Below are positions 8,822 through 16,880 of a stretch of DNA of 64,000 nucleotides, in pieces. Source of the DNA: Amarolinea aalborgensis (GTDB lineage Bacteria; Chloroflexota; Anaerolineae; SSC4; Amarolineaceae); NCBI RefSeq assembly GCF_900491745.1, contig NZ_UETR01000011.1, forward strand, positions 62,001 to 126,000, given 5' to 3'. The number at the start of each line of letters is the position of its first letter. Position 1 is the first letter of the stretch. The notes beneath the pieces are model-generated. The model was not told where the DNA came from. It made no database searches and worked only from the letters and a program-made list of their open reading frames with translations. A program made the translations under genes and the position numbers.

Positions 8822-9994
8822 ATGATCCCTAGATTTCTAGAAGAAACCATCATCGAGCGATGCACCTCCCTGCATAAGGTCATCTTGATCCTGGGCGCGC
8901 GGCAAGTGGGGAAGACGACCCTCCTGCATGCCATCGAGTCCAGGCTGGCACGCGCCGGTCGTCGTGTTCGCTACCTGAACTGCGATGTAGAAGAGGAACG
9001 CCGCGCGATTGACACGACCGCGCGGACGCTGTTGGACCGGTTGGTGGCAGGTGTAGATGTGGTGTTGGTTGATGAGGCGCAGCGATTGGACAACCCTGGC
9101 CTGACCTTGAAGATTCTTTACGATCTGTACCCTCAGCTCGTCGTGATCGCCACAGGGTCATCGAGTTTCGATCTGCGCAATCGGGTGACCGACGCCCTGA
9201 CGGGACGCTATCTCGACTTCACCCTGTTTCCGTTTTCACTGGGCGAAATGCTGACTGCTTCCGGTGTTCTGTCTGACCTGGCGCTGCGCCAGCCGTCCGC
9301 CGATGCGCTGCTTCCGGGCCTGCTGCTGTATGGTCTGTACCCGGAGATCTACCTGGCGGGCGACCCGAAGACCCGGCAGCTTCTGCTCGCCAAACTGGTC
9401 GAAAGCTACCTTTTCAAGGACATCCTGGCCTTCCAGCGCATCCGCTATTCCCAGGTGATTGTGGACCTGGCGCGCGCCCTGGCGTACCAGGTTGGCAATG
9501 AAGTGAATGAGACCGAGCTAGCCAGCCGACTGAAAATTGATCGCAAAACGGTCGTGAGCTATCTCGATATTCTTGAGAAGGCGTTCGTGATCGCCCGCCT
9601 GCACCCATTCTCGAACAACCCGCGGCGTGAGATCGGCAAACAAGCCAAGATCTACTTTCTTGACCTCGGCATCCGCAACGCGCTCATCAACGACTTCAAC
9701 GACCTGGCGATCCGCGCCGATCGTGGGCGTTTGTGGGAGAACTTCCTGGTCGTGGAGCGTCTGAAGCATTTCGCCAACCGCGGCGAGACAGTGCGCAGTC
9801 GCTTCTGGCGCGCGTACGGCGGCGCCGAAGTAGACTACCTGGAAGAAACGGCTGACGGCGTCCACGCGTACGAATTCAAGGTCGGCGCTGGTTCAGTGCG
9901 AGCCGGCGGCGACGCGTTTCGCCGCGCGTATGGCGTCGGCGTTCAACTCGTCAACCAGGAAAACTATCTCGATTTCGTGTTGGGTTCCTCCTGA
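8822..9994 (+). CDS. AAA ATPase with DUF4143 C-terminus
   Basis: The 390-residue protein has a Walker A motif GARQVGKTT (25-33), a Walker B motif VVLVDEA (80-86), a sensor-like IATGSSSFDLRN segment, and a C-terminal DUF4143-type region with a nuclease-like F-W-R-x(7)-E-V-D-Y and YEFKVG pattern. That pattern resembles the E-D-ExK core of restriction-like nucleases. Such ATPases are common single genes in bacteria and archaea, and their role is poorly known. The start at 8822 (MIPRFLEE) is preferred to 8774 because family members begin just before this segment. It overlaps no neighbour and lies in the island bounded by the 77-bp repeats. Confidence 0.8.
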   Translation: MIPRFLEETIIERCTSLHKVILILGARQVGKTTLLHAIESRLARAGRRVRYLNCDVEEERRAIDTTARTLLDRLVAGVDVVLVDEAQRLDNPGLTLKILYDLYPQLVVIATGSSSFDLRNRVTDALTGRYLDFTLFPFSLGEMLTASGVLSDLALRQPSADALLPGLLLYGLYPEIYLAGDPKTRQLLLAKLVESYLFKDILAFQRIRYSQVIVDLARALAYQVGNEVNETELASRLKIDRKTVVSYLDILEKAFVIARLHPFSNNPRREIGKQAKIYFLDLGIRNALINDFNDLAIRADRGRLWENFLVVERLKHFANRGETVRSRFWRAYGGAEVDYLEETADGVHAYEFKVGAGSVRAGGDAFRRAYGVGVQLVNQENYLDFVLGSS

Positions 9995-10099
9995 CCTGGA
10001 CAAGCCGGCGCGCATGCCTCGGTGTGGGCTGCACTGACTATCGGTCTCGATGGTGAAACTGACGGCGCAGCGGCTGCGGTTCGATTTTACCGAGGAAAT

Positions 10100-10744
10100 C
10101 TACACTGAAGAGGGCAAATCCAACTCCAGCTTGCCCAGGGTGATCAGGCTCTCCAGGTCGTCGAGACCGTCCGGGGCATACTGGCGAAATACGTTGCGCA
10201 CCTGCGCCAGGGCGGCCTCATCGGCCAGTCCTAGCATACGAGCGATATCGCCCAGGTCAATCGTTCGACTCGCATTGAACTTCATGAGCGCCAGGTAAGG
10301 CAGAGGCAGCACCGGTAGTCCCTGCGCGTCGCGGTTAACTTGCGCGGCCTCTAACGCGACCGGCCACCACGGATCAATCCCTTCAATCACGTCAATTGAT
10401 TCCCCGGCAGGGCTTTGCCAACGTGAGCCGCCGATACTGAGGGTTCCCATGCGCACGTAACCGGCAGCGTACAACTTGCGCGTCGCGATCTCAACATCTT
10501 GAACGCCAACGACGATGTCGAGATCGCGGGTGAACCGCTCTGGCATGTAGAGGCGTGTGGCGGCCGCACCGACGACCGCCCACAAGATAGGTGAAAGCAC
10601 AGGCGCGAGATCAGGCCATTGGGTCATCGTGGTTCTCTCAAGCAAGAATTCACGCGAGCTGCCGCTGCCACTACGTTGGCGCCGTCGTGCCATATCAATG
10701 ATCGTGCGTCGCGTCAAGGTGCGAACATCAATCGCTGCTGTCAT
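10100..10744 (-). CDS. AbiEii-like/MNT-type nucleotidyltransferase
   Basis: The 214-residue product has a nucleotidyltransferase core, VVGAAATRLYMPERFTRDLDI, in which the conserved G(A/G)xA and D-x-D are kept. A helical C-terminus follows with LPLPYLALMKFNASRTIDLGDI, as in nucleotidyltransferases of the AbiEii/DUF6036 kind. These often act in toxin-antitoxin or phage-abortive systems. No partner gene is adjacent on this strand. An extended -10 (TGCTATCAT) ends only a few bases before ATG 10744, so that start would be nearly leaderless. ATG 10627 with GAGAG upstream is a good alternative and gives a more usual N-terminus. Confidence 0.7.
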   Translation of the reverse strand: MTAAIDVRTLTRRTIIDMARRRQRSGSGSSREFLLERTTMTQWPDLAPVLSPILWAVVGAAATRLYMPERFTRDLDIVVGVQDVEIATRKLYAAGYVRMGTLSIGGSRWQSPAGESIDVIEGIDPWWPVALEAAQVNRDAQGLPVLPLPYLALMKFNASRTIDLGDIARMLGLADEAALAQVRNVFRQYAPDGLDDLESLITLGKLELDLPSSV

Positions 10745-10853
10745 GGCGTAATGATAGCACAGGCGCGCCATTTTGACGAAACGGCCGTAGCGGGCAGCCT
10801 TCAGCCGACTTGGGTCACTCCGCCGACGGCCAGCTTAACCGTCCCGGGGGACT

Positions 10854-10882
10854 GTGCGCAGCTCGTCCCCTCGGCTGCGCAC
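10854..10882. repeat. Hairpin GTGCGCAGC/GCTGCGCAC
   Basis: A 9-bp perfect stem with an 11-base loop lies upstream of the MNT/HEPN operon. The arm sequence recurs in both 77-bp direct repeats (near 8613 and 11936), and the flank after it (CACGATTGATGGAAGTTGGCG) resembles the flank of the right-hand copy at 11957-11980. Confidence 0.7.
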
Positions 10883-10914
10883 GATTGATGGAAGTTGGCG
10901 AATTCAAAACCTTC

Positions 10915-10943
10915 TTGACCGTTCTTGCCCGGACTGCTATACT
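10915..10943 (+). promoter_or_regulatory. Promoter of the MNT/HEPN operon
   Basis: TTGACC (10915-10920), a 17-bp spacer and TATACT (10938-10943), the latter preceded by TG as an extended -10. The ATG at 10961 is about 11 bases past the predicted transcript start. Confidence 0.8.
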
Positions 10944-10960
10944 CTCGCGCAGAGGCAAAC

Positions 10961-11341
10961 ATGAGTACAAACATACCAATATCTCCCGAAGCGATGATCC
11001 GATATCGGCACGCAGCGCAAGCCAGAGATTTGGCGCGTAAGGAGGAAAACGGGCAACGCCGCCAGGCTGCGTGGATTATCGCACGCGAGGCCGCACGGCT
11101 CCTCAAGGATGTTTTCGGAGCCTCGCGCGTGATTGCGTATGGCTCACTGGCCCATGGCGCGTGGTTTGGTCCCCGCTCAGATATTGACCTGGCAGCTGAA
11201 GGTGTTCCGGTCGCGGCTTTCTGGCGTGCGTGGGCCGCGCTGGATCGAATTGACCCCTCCTTTGAGATTGACCTGGTTGCCTTCGAATCAGTCTCTGAAC
11301 GCCTGCGCGCCGAAATTGTCGAGTACGGAGTCACCCTATGA
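10961..11341 (+). CDS. MNT-type nucleotidyltransferase, putative antitoxin
   Basis: The 126-residue protein has the minimal nucleotidyltransferase motif GS-x(10)-D-x-D: Y-GSLAHGAW (G61, S62) and SDIDL (D74, D76), with a third acidic residue in FEIDLVAF (D104). The catalytic set is therefore complete. In known HEPN/MNT modules the MNT protein neutralises the HEPN ribonuclease, in studied cases by adding AMP to it. The gene overlaps the HEPN gene by ATGA (11338-11341), implying translational coupling. The start at 10961 is chosen because the promoter's -10 lies at 10938, excluding the longer frame from 10925. Confidence 0.88.
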   Translation: MSTNIPISPEAMIRYRHAAQARDLARKEENGQRRQAAWIIAREAARLLKDVFGASRVIAYGSLAHGAWFGPRSDIDLAAEGVPVAAFWRAWAALDRIDPSFEIDLVAFESVSERLRAEIVEYGVTL

Positions 11342-11823
11342 GCAGCCGCTATCAAGTCCTTGCCCGGCGCATACAGCTTGAAGTTGAGGAGCTCGAACAC
11401 ACCCAGGCGACCATCCAGAAACATTGGCAGATTGCGCTTAGAACAACGACAGACCAGGACGCGTACCTCAATTCGGTGGCTCTCAATTTGCATAGTCTGT
11501 ATTCCGGCCTGGAGCGGGTGTTCGAGTTAATCGCTGTCGAGCTTGATGGCGGCGCCTTGGGCGGTGAGGCTTGGCACACCGAACTGTTGCGGCAGATGGC
11601 CCTGGATGTACTGGACGTGCGCCCCGCTGTGCTTCAAACGGACACGGCTATGCGCCTGGACGAGTACCGCAAGTTCCGGCACCGCATTCGCAACATTTAT
11701 GCCACCAACCTCGATCCTGAGCGGATGAAGCATCTGGTGCTGGAACTACCGGCCTTGTGGCGTCATGTTCGACAGGATTTGGATCGGTTTGTGGATTTCC
11801 TCAAGCAATTGACATCAGATTGA
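11338..11823 (+). CDS. HEPN-domain protein, putative HepT-like toxin
   Basis: The 161-residue, wholly helical protein resembles HepT-like (HEPN) ribonucleases. The family hallmark region is LDEYRKFRHRIRNIYATNLD (107-126). The usual R-x(4-6)-H pair is not clear: R111 to H115 gives a spacing of three, and the position after R114-x4 is Asn119 rather than His. So either a variant motif is used or nuclease activity is reduced. As the second gene of an MNT/HEPN operon with an ATGA overlap it is most simply a toxin. No other gene follows in the operon. Confidence 0.8.
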   Translation: MSSRYQVLARRIQLEVEELEHTQATIQKHWQIALRTTTDQDAYLNSVALNLHSLYSGLERVFELIAVELDGGALGGEAWHTELLRQMALDVLDVRPAVLQTDTAMRLDEYRKFRHRIRNIYATNLDPERMKHLVLELPALWRHVRQDLDRFVDFLKQLTSD

Positions 11824-11882
11824 TGCCGTGAGACCACTCAGTGCGCGCAATGGGTGGAGAAGAGATGTCCTTGACCATTTTG

Positions 11883-11959
11883 CTCAGACCGCTGTTCGCT
11901 TGCGACGAGGTCAGACATGAGTACCAAAGACATGCTGCGCAGCCGAGGGACCGGGCTGC
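11883..11959. repeat. 77-bp direct repeat, right copy
   Basis: It matches 8561-8637 at about 90 percent. It contains an ATG in the same position and the GCGCAGC/GCTGCGC arms. The DUF433-like reading continues for about 13 residues only. Confidence 0.85.
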
Positions 11960-12338
11960 GCACGAGTGAAGGTAGTTGGCGGATGCACAGGAAACGGCAA
12001 CCGCTCACGGCGCTAAGCCTCGCTTCCCCACGTGTCAGGGCCGGAACGGTTGCCGCCATACGATGCGTCATGACAACGGGTCATGGCGCTGAAATGGCCC
12101 AGACTTGTCATTCTCCCTGTGACCCATCCTATCTCAGTTTCAATTCATCCACCCAGACGCTGAAATCAGGATAGCTCCCACTCGATTGGTTAGTGGTCAA
12201 GGCCTTGATGCAGACCGCCTGAATGCGGCGTCGTTCAAGAGACCGCCCGTCCGCCCTGCTGTCACCAATTATCCTTGCCTGCGCGCGTGCCAGGTCGCTG
12301 CGCACTTCCAGTATACACGCCCTCGCGCCCATCTGGAC

Positions 12339-12382
12339 TGCACACTTACTGCACTCTTACTGCACTCTTTCTGCACAGATAT
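12339..12382. repeat. Four 11-bp direct repeats TGCAC(A/T)CTTAC
   Basis: The units begin at 12339, 12350, 12361 and 12372 (TGCACACTTAC, TGCACTCTTAC, TGCACTCTTTC, TGCACAGATAT). The last one is degenerate. The period is close to one DNA helical turn, so bound proteins would line up on one face, just upstream of the -35 box at 12405. Confidence 0.85.
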
Positions 12383-12404
12383 GGCCAACCGCCGCGGGCG
12401 CAGT

Positions 12405-12434
12405 TTGACGGCGAGCGCAGCTTGCCCTTATAAT
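12405..12434 (+). promoter_or_regulatory. Promoter of the STAND/TPR operon
   Basis: TTGACG (12405-12410), an 18-bp spacer, and a perfect TATAAT (12429-12434). It falls before the ATG at 12486, so the longest open frame from 12186 cannot be the gene start. Confidence 0.85.
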
Positions 12435-12485
12435 GAACCCAGGATTCTCTATCTCCATCGCTGCATGGCTGAGGAGCCTCCGCAT

Positions 12486-13943
12486 ATGCCATCTTCCCTT
12501 GAAACCGGCACCGGCCAGGCGTGGCTGACGCTTGTCAAGCAGGCGCTGCACGCCTACCACGACGACCATGAACTGCTGGCACTCACGCGCCTGGCCGATT
12601 GGCGCCTGGTGCGGGCAGCCCAACTGCGTCCTCCCGGCGCCTCCCTACCCGACGCGGTGCGCGCGGTGCTGGCTGACGGCCTGCAGCGGCTGCAGGCCAG
12701 CGACGCCGTGGGCGCCGCGGTGCTGCGCCGCCACTACGTGGAGCGCGAGCCGATGGCGCAGCTCGCCCTCGACCTCCATTTCTCCGAACGTTCGCTCTTC
12801 AAACATCAACAGGCCGGCCTGACCGCGCTGAGCCAGCTCCTCTGGCAGGCCGAGGAGCACGCGCAACGTGTGGCTCGCCTCAGCGCACGGCAGCAGCAGG
12901 CCCTCGATGAGCTGCCAACCCCCACCTTCTCGCGGCTGTTCGGCGCGGACGAGATGCTCTGCGCGCTGCGCCGCTTCCTCACCGACGCGCAAGCGCACTG
13001 GCTGGTGGCCTTGGATGGCATGGGCGGCATCGGCAAGACGGCCCTGGCGCGCGCGGTCTGCGAGGCGCTGATCTACGAGGGCTGCTTCGAACGCGTGATC
13101 TGGATCACGGTGCAGCAGCGGCTGTTCGCCTGGGGCCGCGCGCACAGCCTGGACGCGCCCGCGCTGTCGTATGCGCAGCTGCTCGATGAACTGGCCCGTC
13201 GCCTCGATCTGGCCGCGACCACAGGTCAATCCGCTGACCGCCGCGAGGCGCCGGTGCACGCGGCGCTGGGCGAGCTTCCCACCCTGGTCGTCGTGGATAA
13301 CCTGGAGACCGCGCCCGATGTGCAATCGTTGGTCATGGGCCTGCACCGCCTGTCACGCCCCGCCCGCATCTTGCTCACCTCGCGCTACGCGGTCGGCGCC
13401 TTCGAGCCGGTCACGTCGCTGACCACGCGGCCGCTGACGCTGCACGACGCGGTGGATTTCATCCGCTACGAGGGTCAGGATCGCAACATCGAGGCGCTGC
13501 ACCACGCCAGCGAGGAGGACCTGACGCGTGTCGCGCGCATCACCGACGGCAATCCGCTGGCAATCAAGTGGGTGGTGGGGCAGCTGCAGTCGCTGCCGCT
13601 CGACCAGGTGCTGGGCGATCTCGTCCAGGTCAGCGAGGGCGATCACGATCTCTACCGCTATCTTTTTGCCTATGCCTGGCAGCACCTCTCTCAGCCGGCT
13701 CGCCATCTCCTGCTGCACATGCCGCTGCTCGACGCGCGCGGAACCGCGTGGCAGCACTTGGCCGCGGTCAGCGGGGCGCCGGCCGATGGCGAGTTTTGCC
13801 GCGCGATCCAGGAGTTGGTCAATGCCTCGCTGCTCAATGTGGGGCGCGCAGGGCAGGACACGGTCTACAGTATTCACCGCTTGACCGAGTATTTCGTCCT
13901 GTCTGAACTCGTGGGCGTGATGACGCCGGCGGCGCTCTCATGA
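12486..13943 (+). CDS. STAND-type NB-ARC ATPase with N-terminal HTH
   Basis: The 485-residue protein has an N-terminal helical region with a sigma-region-4-like HTH (REPMAQLALDLHFSERSLFK, about 87-106), then an NB-ARC domain: Walker A GMGGIGKTA (178-186), Walker B VVVDN (268-272), sensor RILLTSR (about 293), then winged-helix-like segments. STAND ATPases switch between ADP and ATP states upon ligand sensing, and here the sensing part would be the separate TPR protein encoded next. Start ATG 12486 has GAGGAG 9 bases upstream; the alternative ATG 12465 has none. The stop overlaps the next ATG (ATGA). Target genes are not evident. Phage-defence or developmental signalling are both possible. Confidence 0.85.
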   Translation: MPSSLETGTGQAWLTLVKQALHAYHDDHELLALTRLADWRLVRAAQLRPPGASLPDAVRAVLADGLQRLQASDAVGAAVLRRHYVEREPMAQLALDLHFSERSLFKHQQAGLTALSQLLWQAEEHAQRVARLSARQQQALDELPTPTFSRLFGADEMLCALRRFLTDAQAHWLVALDGMGGIGKTALARAVCEALIYEGCFERVIWITVQQRLFAWGRAHSLDAPALSYAQLLDELARRLDLAATTGQSADRREAPVHAALGELPTLVVVDNLETAPDVQSLVMGLHRLSRPARILLTSRYAVGAFEPVTSLTTRPLTLHDAVDFIRYEGQDRNIEALHHASEEDLTRVARITDGNPLAIKWVVGQLQSLPLDQVLGDLVQVSEGDHDLYRYLFAYAWQHLSQPARHLLLHMPLLDARGTAWQHLAAVSGAPADGEFCRAIQELVNASLLNVGRAGQDTVYSIHRLTEYFVLSELVGVMTPAALS

Positions 13944-14929
13944 TCGAGACAGATCTGGCCGTTGATTTTCTGAGCGGCCTGGAGCGCAGCCTGCATTACT
14001 GGCTGGCCCGCTGGCGTCAACCGGCTGATCACGCGGCTTTGCAGCCGCTGCAGGGGCATGCGCTGCGCGCGCTGTGGTGGGCGGCCACGACCGGCGTATG
14101 CCTGCCGTTGGCGGTGGACCTGGCCATCGCCCTGCACAGCGACATGATGTACAGCGGGCAGTGGCAGGAGTGGAAGGTGTGCCTGGCCCGCCTGGCTGCG
14201 GCGGCCGATCGCGTGGACGCTGCACGCCTGTTCAATCTATTGCACCGCCTGGCCACGATGTGCTTTCGGCAGGGAGACCTGGACGAGGCGCTGGCCTGGG
14301 GTGAACGTGTGCTGGCGTTGGCCGCAGTGGGCCAGGATCGCCTGGGGCAAGTGATTGCAGCCAACCTGCTGGCGGAGATCTACCTGACTGCGGAGCACTT
14401 TGCGCCTGCGCAGGTGTTCGCGGAGCAGGCCGTGGCGCTGGCCGCGGCGGGCGGCGACACGCCGCGCCGGGCTGATGCTTTGATCAACCGCGCGCGCGTA
14501 CACCTGGACGCGGCCGTGGCTGCAGCGGGCGGTCTGGCGGCCGTTGAGCTGCAGCCGTTGACCGCGGCGCAGACGGCGGCGCTGGAGGCATGGCTGCACG
14601 AGGCGTTAGCCCTGGTGCAAGCCTCGGGCGATGTGGTCTATGAGACCAAAGCGCACCTCTTCCTGTACCATGCGCTGGCCGCGCGTGGGGAGTGGGTGCA
14701 GGCCCTCTGGCGTGCGCAGACCGCCCTGGCCCTGGTCGAGTCCTATGGCGATGACGCTGGCCGCGGTGTGGTGCTGCAGGCCGTGGGGCGTTCCCTGGCC
14801 GGACTGAGCCGCCGCGCCGAGGCCATCGAAGCCCTACAAACCGCCATACGCATCCACGAGCGCCACGGCAACCGGCCGGCGCAGCAGAACACGCAGCGGC
14901 GCTTGGAGAAACTACTGCAGGTGAATTGA
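13940..14929 (+). CDS. TPR protein, sensor partner of the NB-ARC ATPase
   Basis: The 329-residue protein is all-helical, with a helical N-terminus and at least five TPR-like pairs, such as AARLFNLLHRLATMCFRQGD, ALAWGERVLAL and AEAIEALQTAIRIHERHGN. TPRs bind peptides or proteins. Single-chain STAND proteins usually carry the TPR at their C-terminus. Here the pair overlaps by ATGA, so the split proteins are probably made in a fixed ratio and act together. The last codons overlap a new promoter (14926-14953), so the operon ends here. Confidence 0.82.
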   Translation: MIETDLAVDFLSGLERSLHYWLARWRQPADHAALQPLQGHALRALWWAATTGVCLPLAVDLAIALHSDMMYSGQWQEWKVCLARLAAAADRVDAARLFNLLHRLATMCFRQGDLDEALAWGERVLALAAVGQDRLGQVIAANLLAEIYLTAEHFAPAQVFAEQAVALAAAGGDTPRRADALINRARVHLDAAVAAAGGLAAVELQPLTAAQTAALEAWLHEALALVQASGDVVYETKAHLFLYHALAARGEWVQALWRAQTALALVESYGDDAGRGVVLQAVGRSLAGLSRRAEAIEALQTAIRIHERHGNRPAQQNTQRRLEKLLQVN

Positions 14930-14953
14930 CCACCGCGCAGCCCCGTGTATAAT
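14926..14953 (+). promoter_or_regulatory. Promoter of the DUF1786 gene
   Basis: TTGACC (14926-14931), 16-bp spacer, TATAAT (14948-14953). The -35 overlaps the stop codon of the TPR gene. The leader to ATG 15195 is about 235 bases and contains the inverted repeat 15006-15090. Confidence 0.75.
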
Positions 14954-15005
14954 TGGCAAGTAAGATCATTTGATTGCCGGAATTCCAAATTTGAGCGATT
15001 CTTCT

Positions 15006-15090
15006 ACCACATAGAACACAAAGAGCACAAAGACCCCGCCAATCTGCGACTCTTCTGCCGTTTCTTTGTGCTCTATGCGTTCCTTGTGGT
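15006..15090. repeat. Inverted-repeat (MITE-like) element, copy 2
   Basis: The arms are 15006-15034 (ACCACATAGAACACAAAGAG) and 15061-15090 (CTCTATGCGTTCCTTGTGGT). The element is homologous to 8389-8475. In this copy it would fold in the 5' leader of the DUF1786 transcript. Confidence 0.78.
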
Positions 15091-15194
15091 CTAGTGCGTG
15101 CTGACTTTGTATTGCTGATCTGACTGCCAATGCGGAGGATCCATGTTGCCAATTCCTGAACCGACTCCCACTATTCAACGCTTGGAGAAACCGC

Positions 15195-16322
15195 ATGCAT
15201 ATCTTAGTCGTTGACATCGGCACCGGCACGCAAGACATTCTGTGGTTCGATTCGACGCGCGATCCGGAGAACTGCCTGAAGTTGGTGGCGCCCTCACCCA
15301 CGTTGCGCGTGGCCGCGCAGATTCGCCAGGCGACGGCCGCCCGGCAGCCGCTTCTGCTCAGCGGCGTGCTGATGGGCGGCGGGCCGAGCGCCTGGGCCGC
15401 GGAGGATCATCACAAGGCCGGGCTGCCCATCTGGGCCACCGCGGCCGCCGCGCGCACCTTCAACGACGACCTGGAGGCCGTGCGCCGCGACCTGGGCATC
15501 GAAGTCGTGAGCGCAGACGAGGCCGCGGCGCTGGCCCGGCGGTCGGATATGGCGCACGTGGTGTTGAAGGACTTTGACTACGCGGTGATCGCGCAGGCCT
15601 TTGCTGCTTTTGGCCTGACCCTGCAACCGGATGCGGTGGCCGTCGCGGTGTTCGACCACGGCGACGCCCCGCCGGCCGTCAGCGATCGCCAGTTTCGCCT
15701 GGATTACCTGGCCGCGCGTTTGCAGACCGACAGCCGCCTGTCCACTTTTGCCTTCCCGGCGGCGGCCGTGCCGCCGATCATGACCCGTTTGCAGGCTGTG
15801 GTGGACAGCGCCCGCGCAGAAGTCTCAGCGCCGCTGCTGGTGATGGACACCGCGCCCGCGGCCGTGTTGGGCGCTTGGGACGACCCGGTGGTCAGGGCGC
15901 ACCCATCAGCGCTGATTGCCAACGTGGGCAACTTCCATTGCCTGGCCTTTCAGTACCTGGACGGGCATTTTGTGCGCCTGTTCGAGCATCACACCGGGCT
16001 GCTGACCCAGGAGACGCTAACCGGCTGGATCGAGCGCCTGGCCGCTGGCTCCATCAGCCACGCGGAGGTCTTTGCCGGGCATGGGCATGGCGCCGTGGTG
16101 CTGGATTCGGCGCCGGTGGGGCTTGATTTTGTCGCGGTCACGGGGCCCCGCCGCGCGCTGCTCAACGGCGGCCGGCTGCCCGTATACCCGGCGGCGCCGC
16201 ACGGCGACCAAATGATGGCCGGCTGCTTTGGGCTGCTGCGCGCCTGCGCCGATCATTTTGCCAACTGGCGCGACGAAATCGTCCACGCCGTGGACAACGG
16301 GCAGGGCGTCAGCCTTTGGTGA
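15195..16322 (+). CDS. DUF1786 family protein
   Basis: The 375-residue protein begins with an acetate-kinase/ASKHA-like strand, MHILVVDIGTGTQDILWF, and has LLSGVLMGGGP, a VFDHGDAPP segment, and a VGNFHCLAF segment. These match the DUF1786 family, which annotations sometimes call pyruvate formate-lyase activating enzyme-like, without evidence of a radical-SAM motif. A nucleotide-binding fold is plausible from the N-terminal DIGTGT. GGAGAAACC stands 8 bases before the ATG. It has its own promoter, and the flavin reductase gene follows at 27 bases, so the two probably share a transcript. Function unknown. Confidence 0.78.
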   Translation: MHILVVDIGTGTQDILWFDSTRDPENCLKLVAPSPTLRVAAQIRQATAARQPLLLSGVLMGGGPSAWAAEDHHKAGLPIWATAAAARTFNDDLEAVRRDLGIEVVSADEAAALARRSDMAHVVLKDFDYAVIAQAFAAFGLTLQPDAVAVAVFDHGDAPPAVSDRQFRLDYLAARLQTDSRLSTFAFPAAAVPPIMTRLQAVVDSARAEVSAPLLVMDTAPAAVLGAWDDPVVRAHPSALIANVGNFHCLAFQYLDGHFVRLFEHHTGLLTQETLTGWIERLAAGSISHAEVFAGHGHGAVVLDSAPVGLDFVAVTGPRRALLNGGRLPVYPAAPHGDQMMAGCFGLLRACADHFANWRDEIVHAVDNGQGVSLW

Positions 16323-16349
16323 ACACATAGAAACGACGAGGAGAAAACA

Positions 16350-16850
16350 ATGAGCGACTATGAGCTGACAGGAACCCGCGTCGAAGTGCTGCGGCACATT
16401 CCGTATGGCATTCACATCATCACCACGCGCGATCACGAGGGATTGCACGCGGCCTCGGTCAGTTGGGTGATGCAGACGTCATTCGAGCCGACGCGCCTGG
16501 TTGTTGCGCTGCGTACGTCATCGCGCATCTTACAGCACATCCTCAACAGCGAGGTTTTTGCTCTCAATCTTGTAGCTCGCGAGCAAAACCAGATGGCGCA
16601 GGCTTTCTTTCAGTACGTGCAGGCAGGCTTCGATCAGGACACGCTCCACGGCTATCGTTGCCGCCCGGGCGAGACTGCTTGCCCCTTGTTCGTGGATGCG
16701 GCCGCTTGGATCGAGTGCCGCAATATGTGCAGCATCGAGGATTGCGGCGATCACACACTGCTCATTGCGGATGTCGTGGAGGCCGGGCTGCGTCTCGCCG
16801 CATTCACGCCCCTTGAACTGTGGGAATCGCCCTGGTCGTACGGCGGTTAG
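16350..16850 (+). CDS. Flavin reductase-like FMN-binding protein
   Basis: The 166-residue protein is of the flavin reductase-like family (split barrel, FMN-binding). The N-terminus has the signature YGIHIITTRDHEGLHAASVSW (residues 13 on), followed by VALRTSSRILQHI and FALNLVAREQ, as in NAD(P)H:flavin oxidoreductases. It reduces FMN or a bound electron acceptor; the partner is unknown. Three Cys in a row, CRPGETACP and ECRNMC, are unusual and could bind metal or act as a redox set. GAGGAG lies 8 bases upstream of the ATG. A strong terminator follows at 16881. Confidence 0.85.
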   Translation: MSDYELTGTRVEVLRHIPYGIHIITTRDHEGLHAASVSWVMQTSFEPTRLVVALRTSSRILQHILNSEVFALNLVAREQNQMAQAFFQYVQAGFDQDTLHGYRCRPGETACPLFVDAAAWIECRNMCSIEDCGDHTLLIADVVEAGLRLAAFTPLELWESPWSYGG

Positions 16851-16880
16851 CGTTTTCTGCGGTTCGCAGCAGGCATAAAA

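Larger units (their letters stand above)
11824..12485. other. Non-coding interval before the STAND operon
   Basis: The 660-bp gap holds the right-hand 77-bp direct repeat (11883-11959), a vestigial frame from 11917 (first residues alike to the DUF433 relic, then unrelated), the 11-bp phased repeat (12339-12382) and the promoter at 12405-12434. No other gene is supported. Confidence 0.8.

Noticed and set aside
11917..12174. 85-residue plus-strand frame starting MSTKDMLRSRG
   Set aside because: Only the first 13 or so residues resemble the DUF433 relic. The rest matches nothing and has no ribosome-binding site.
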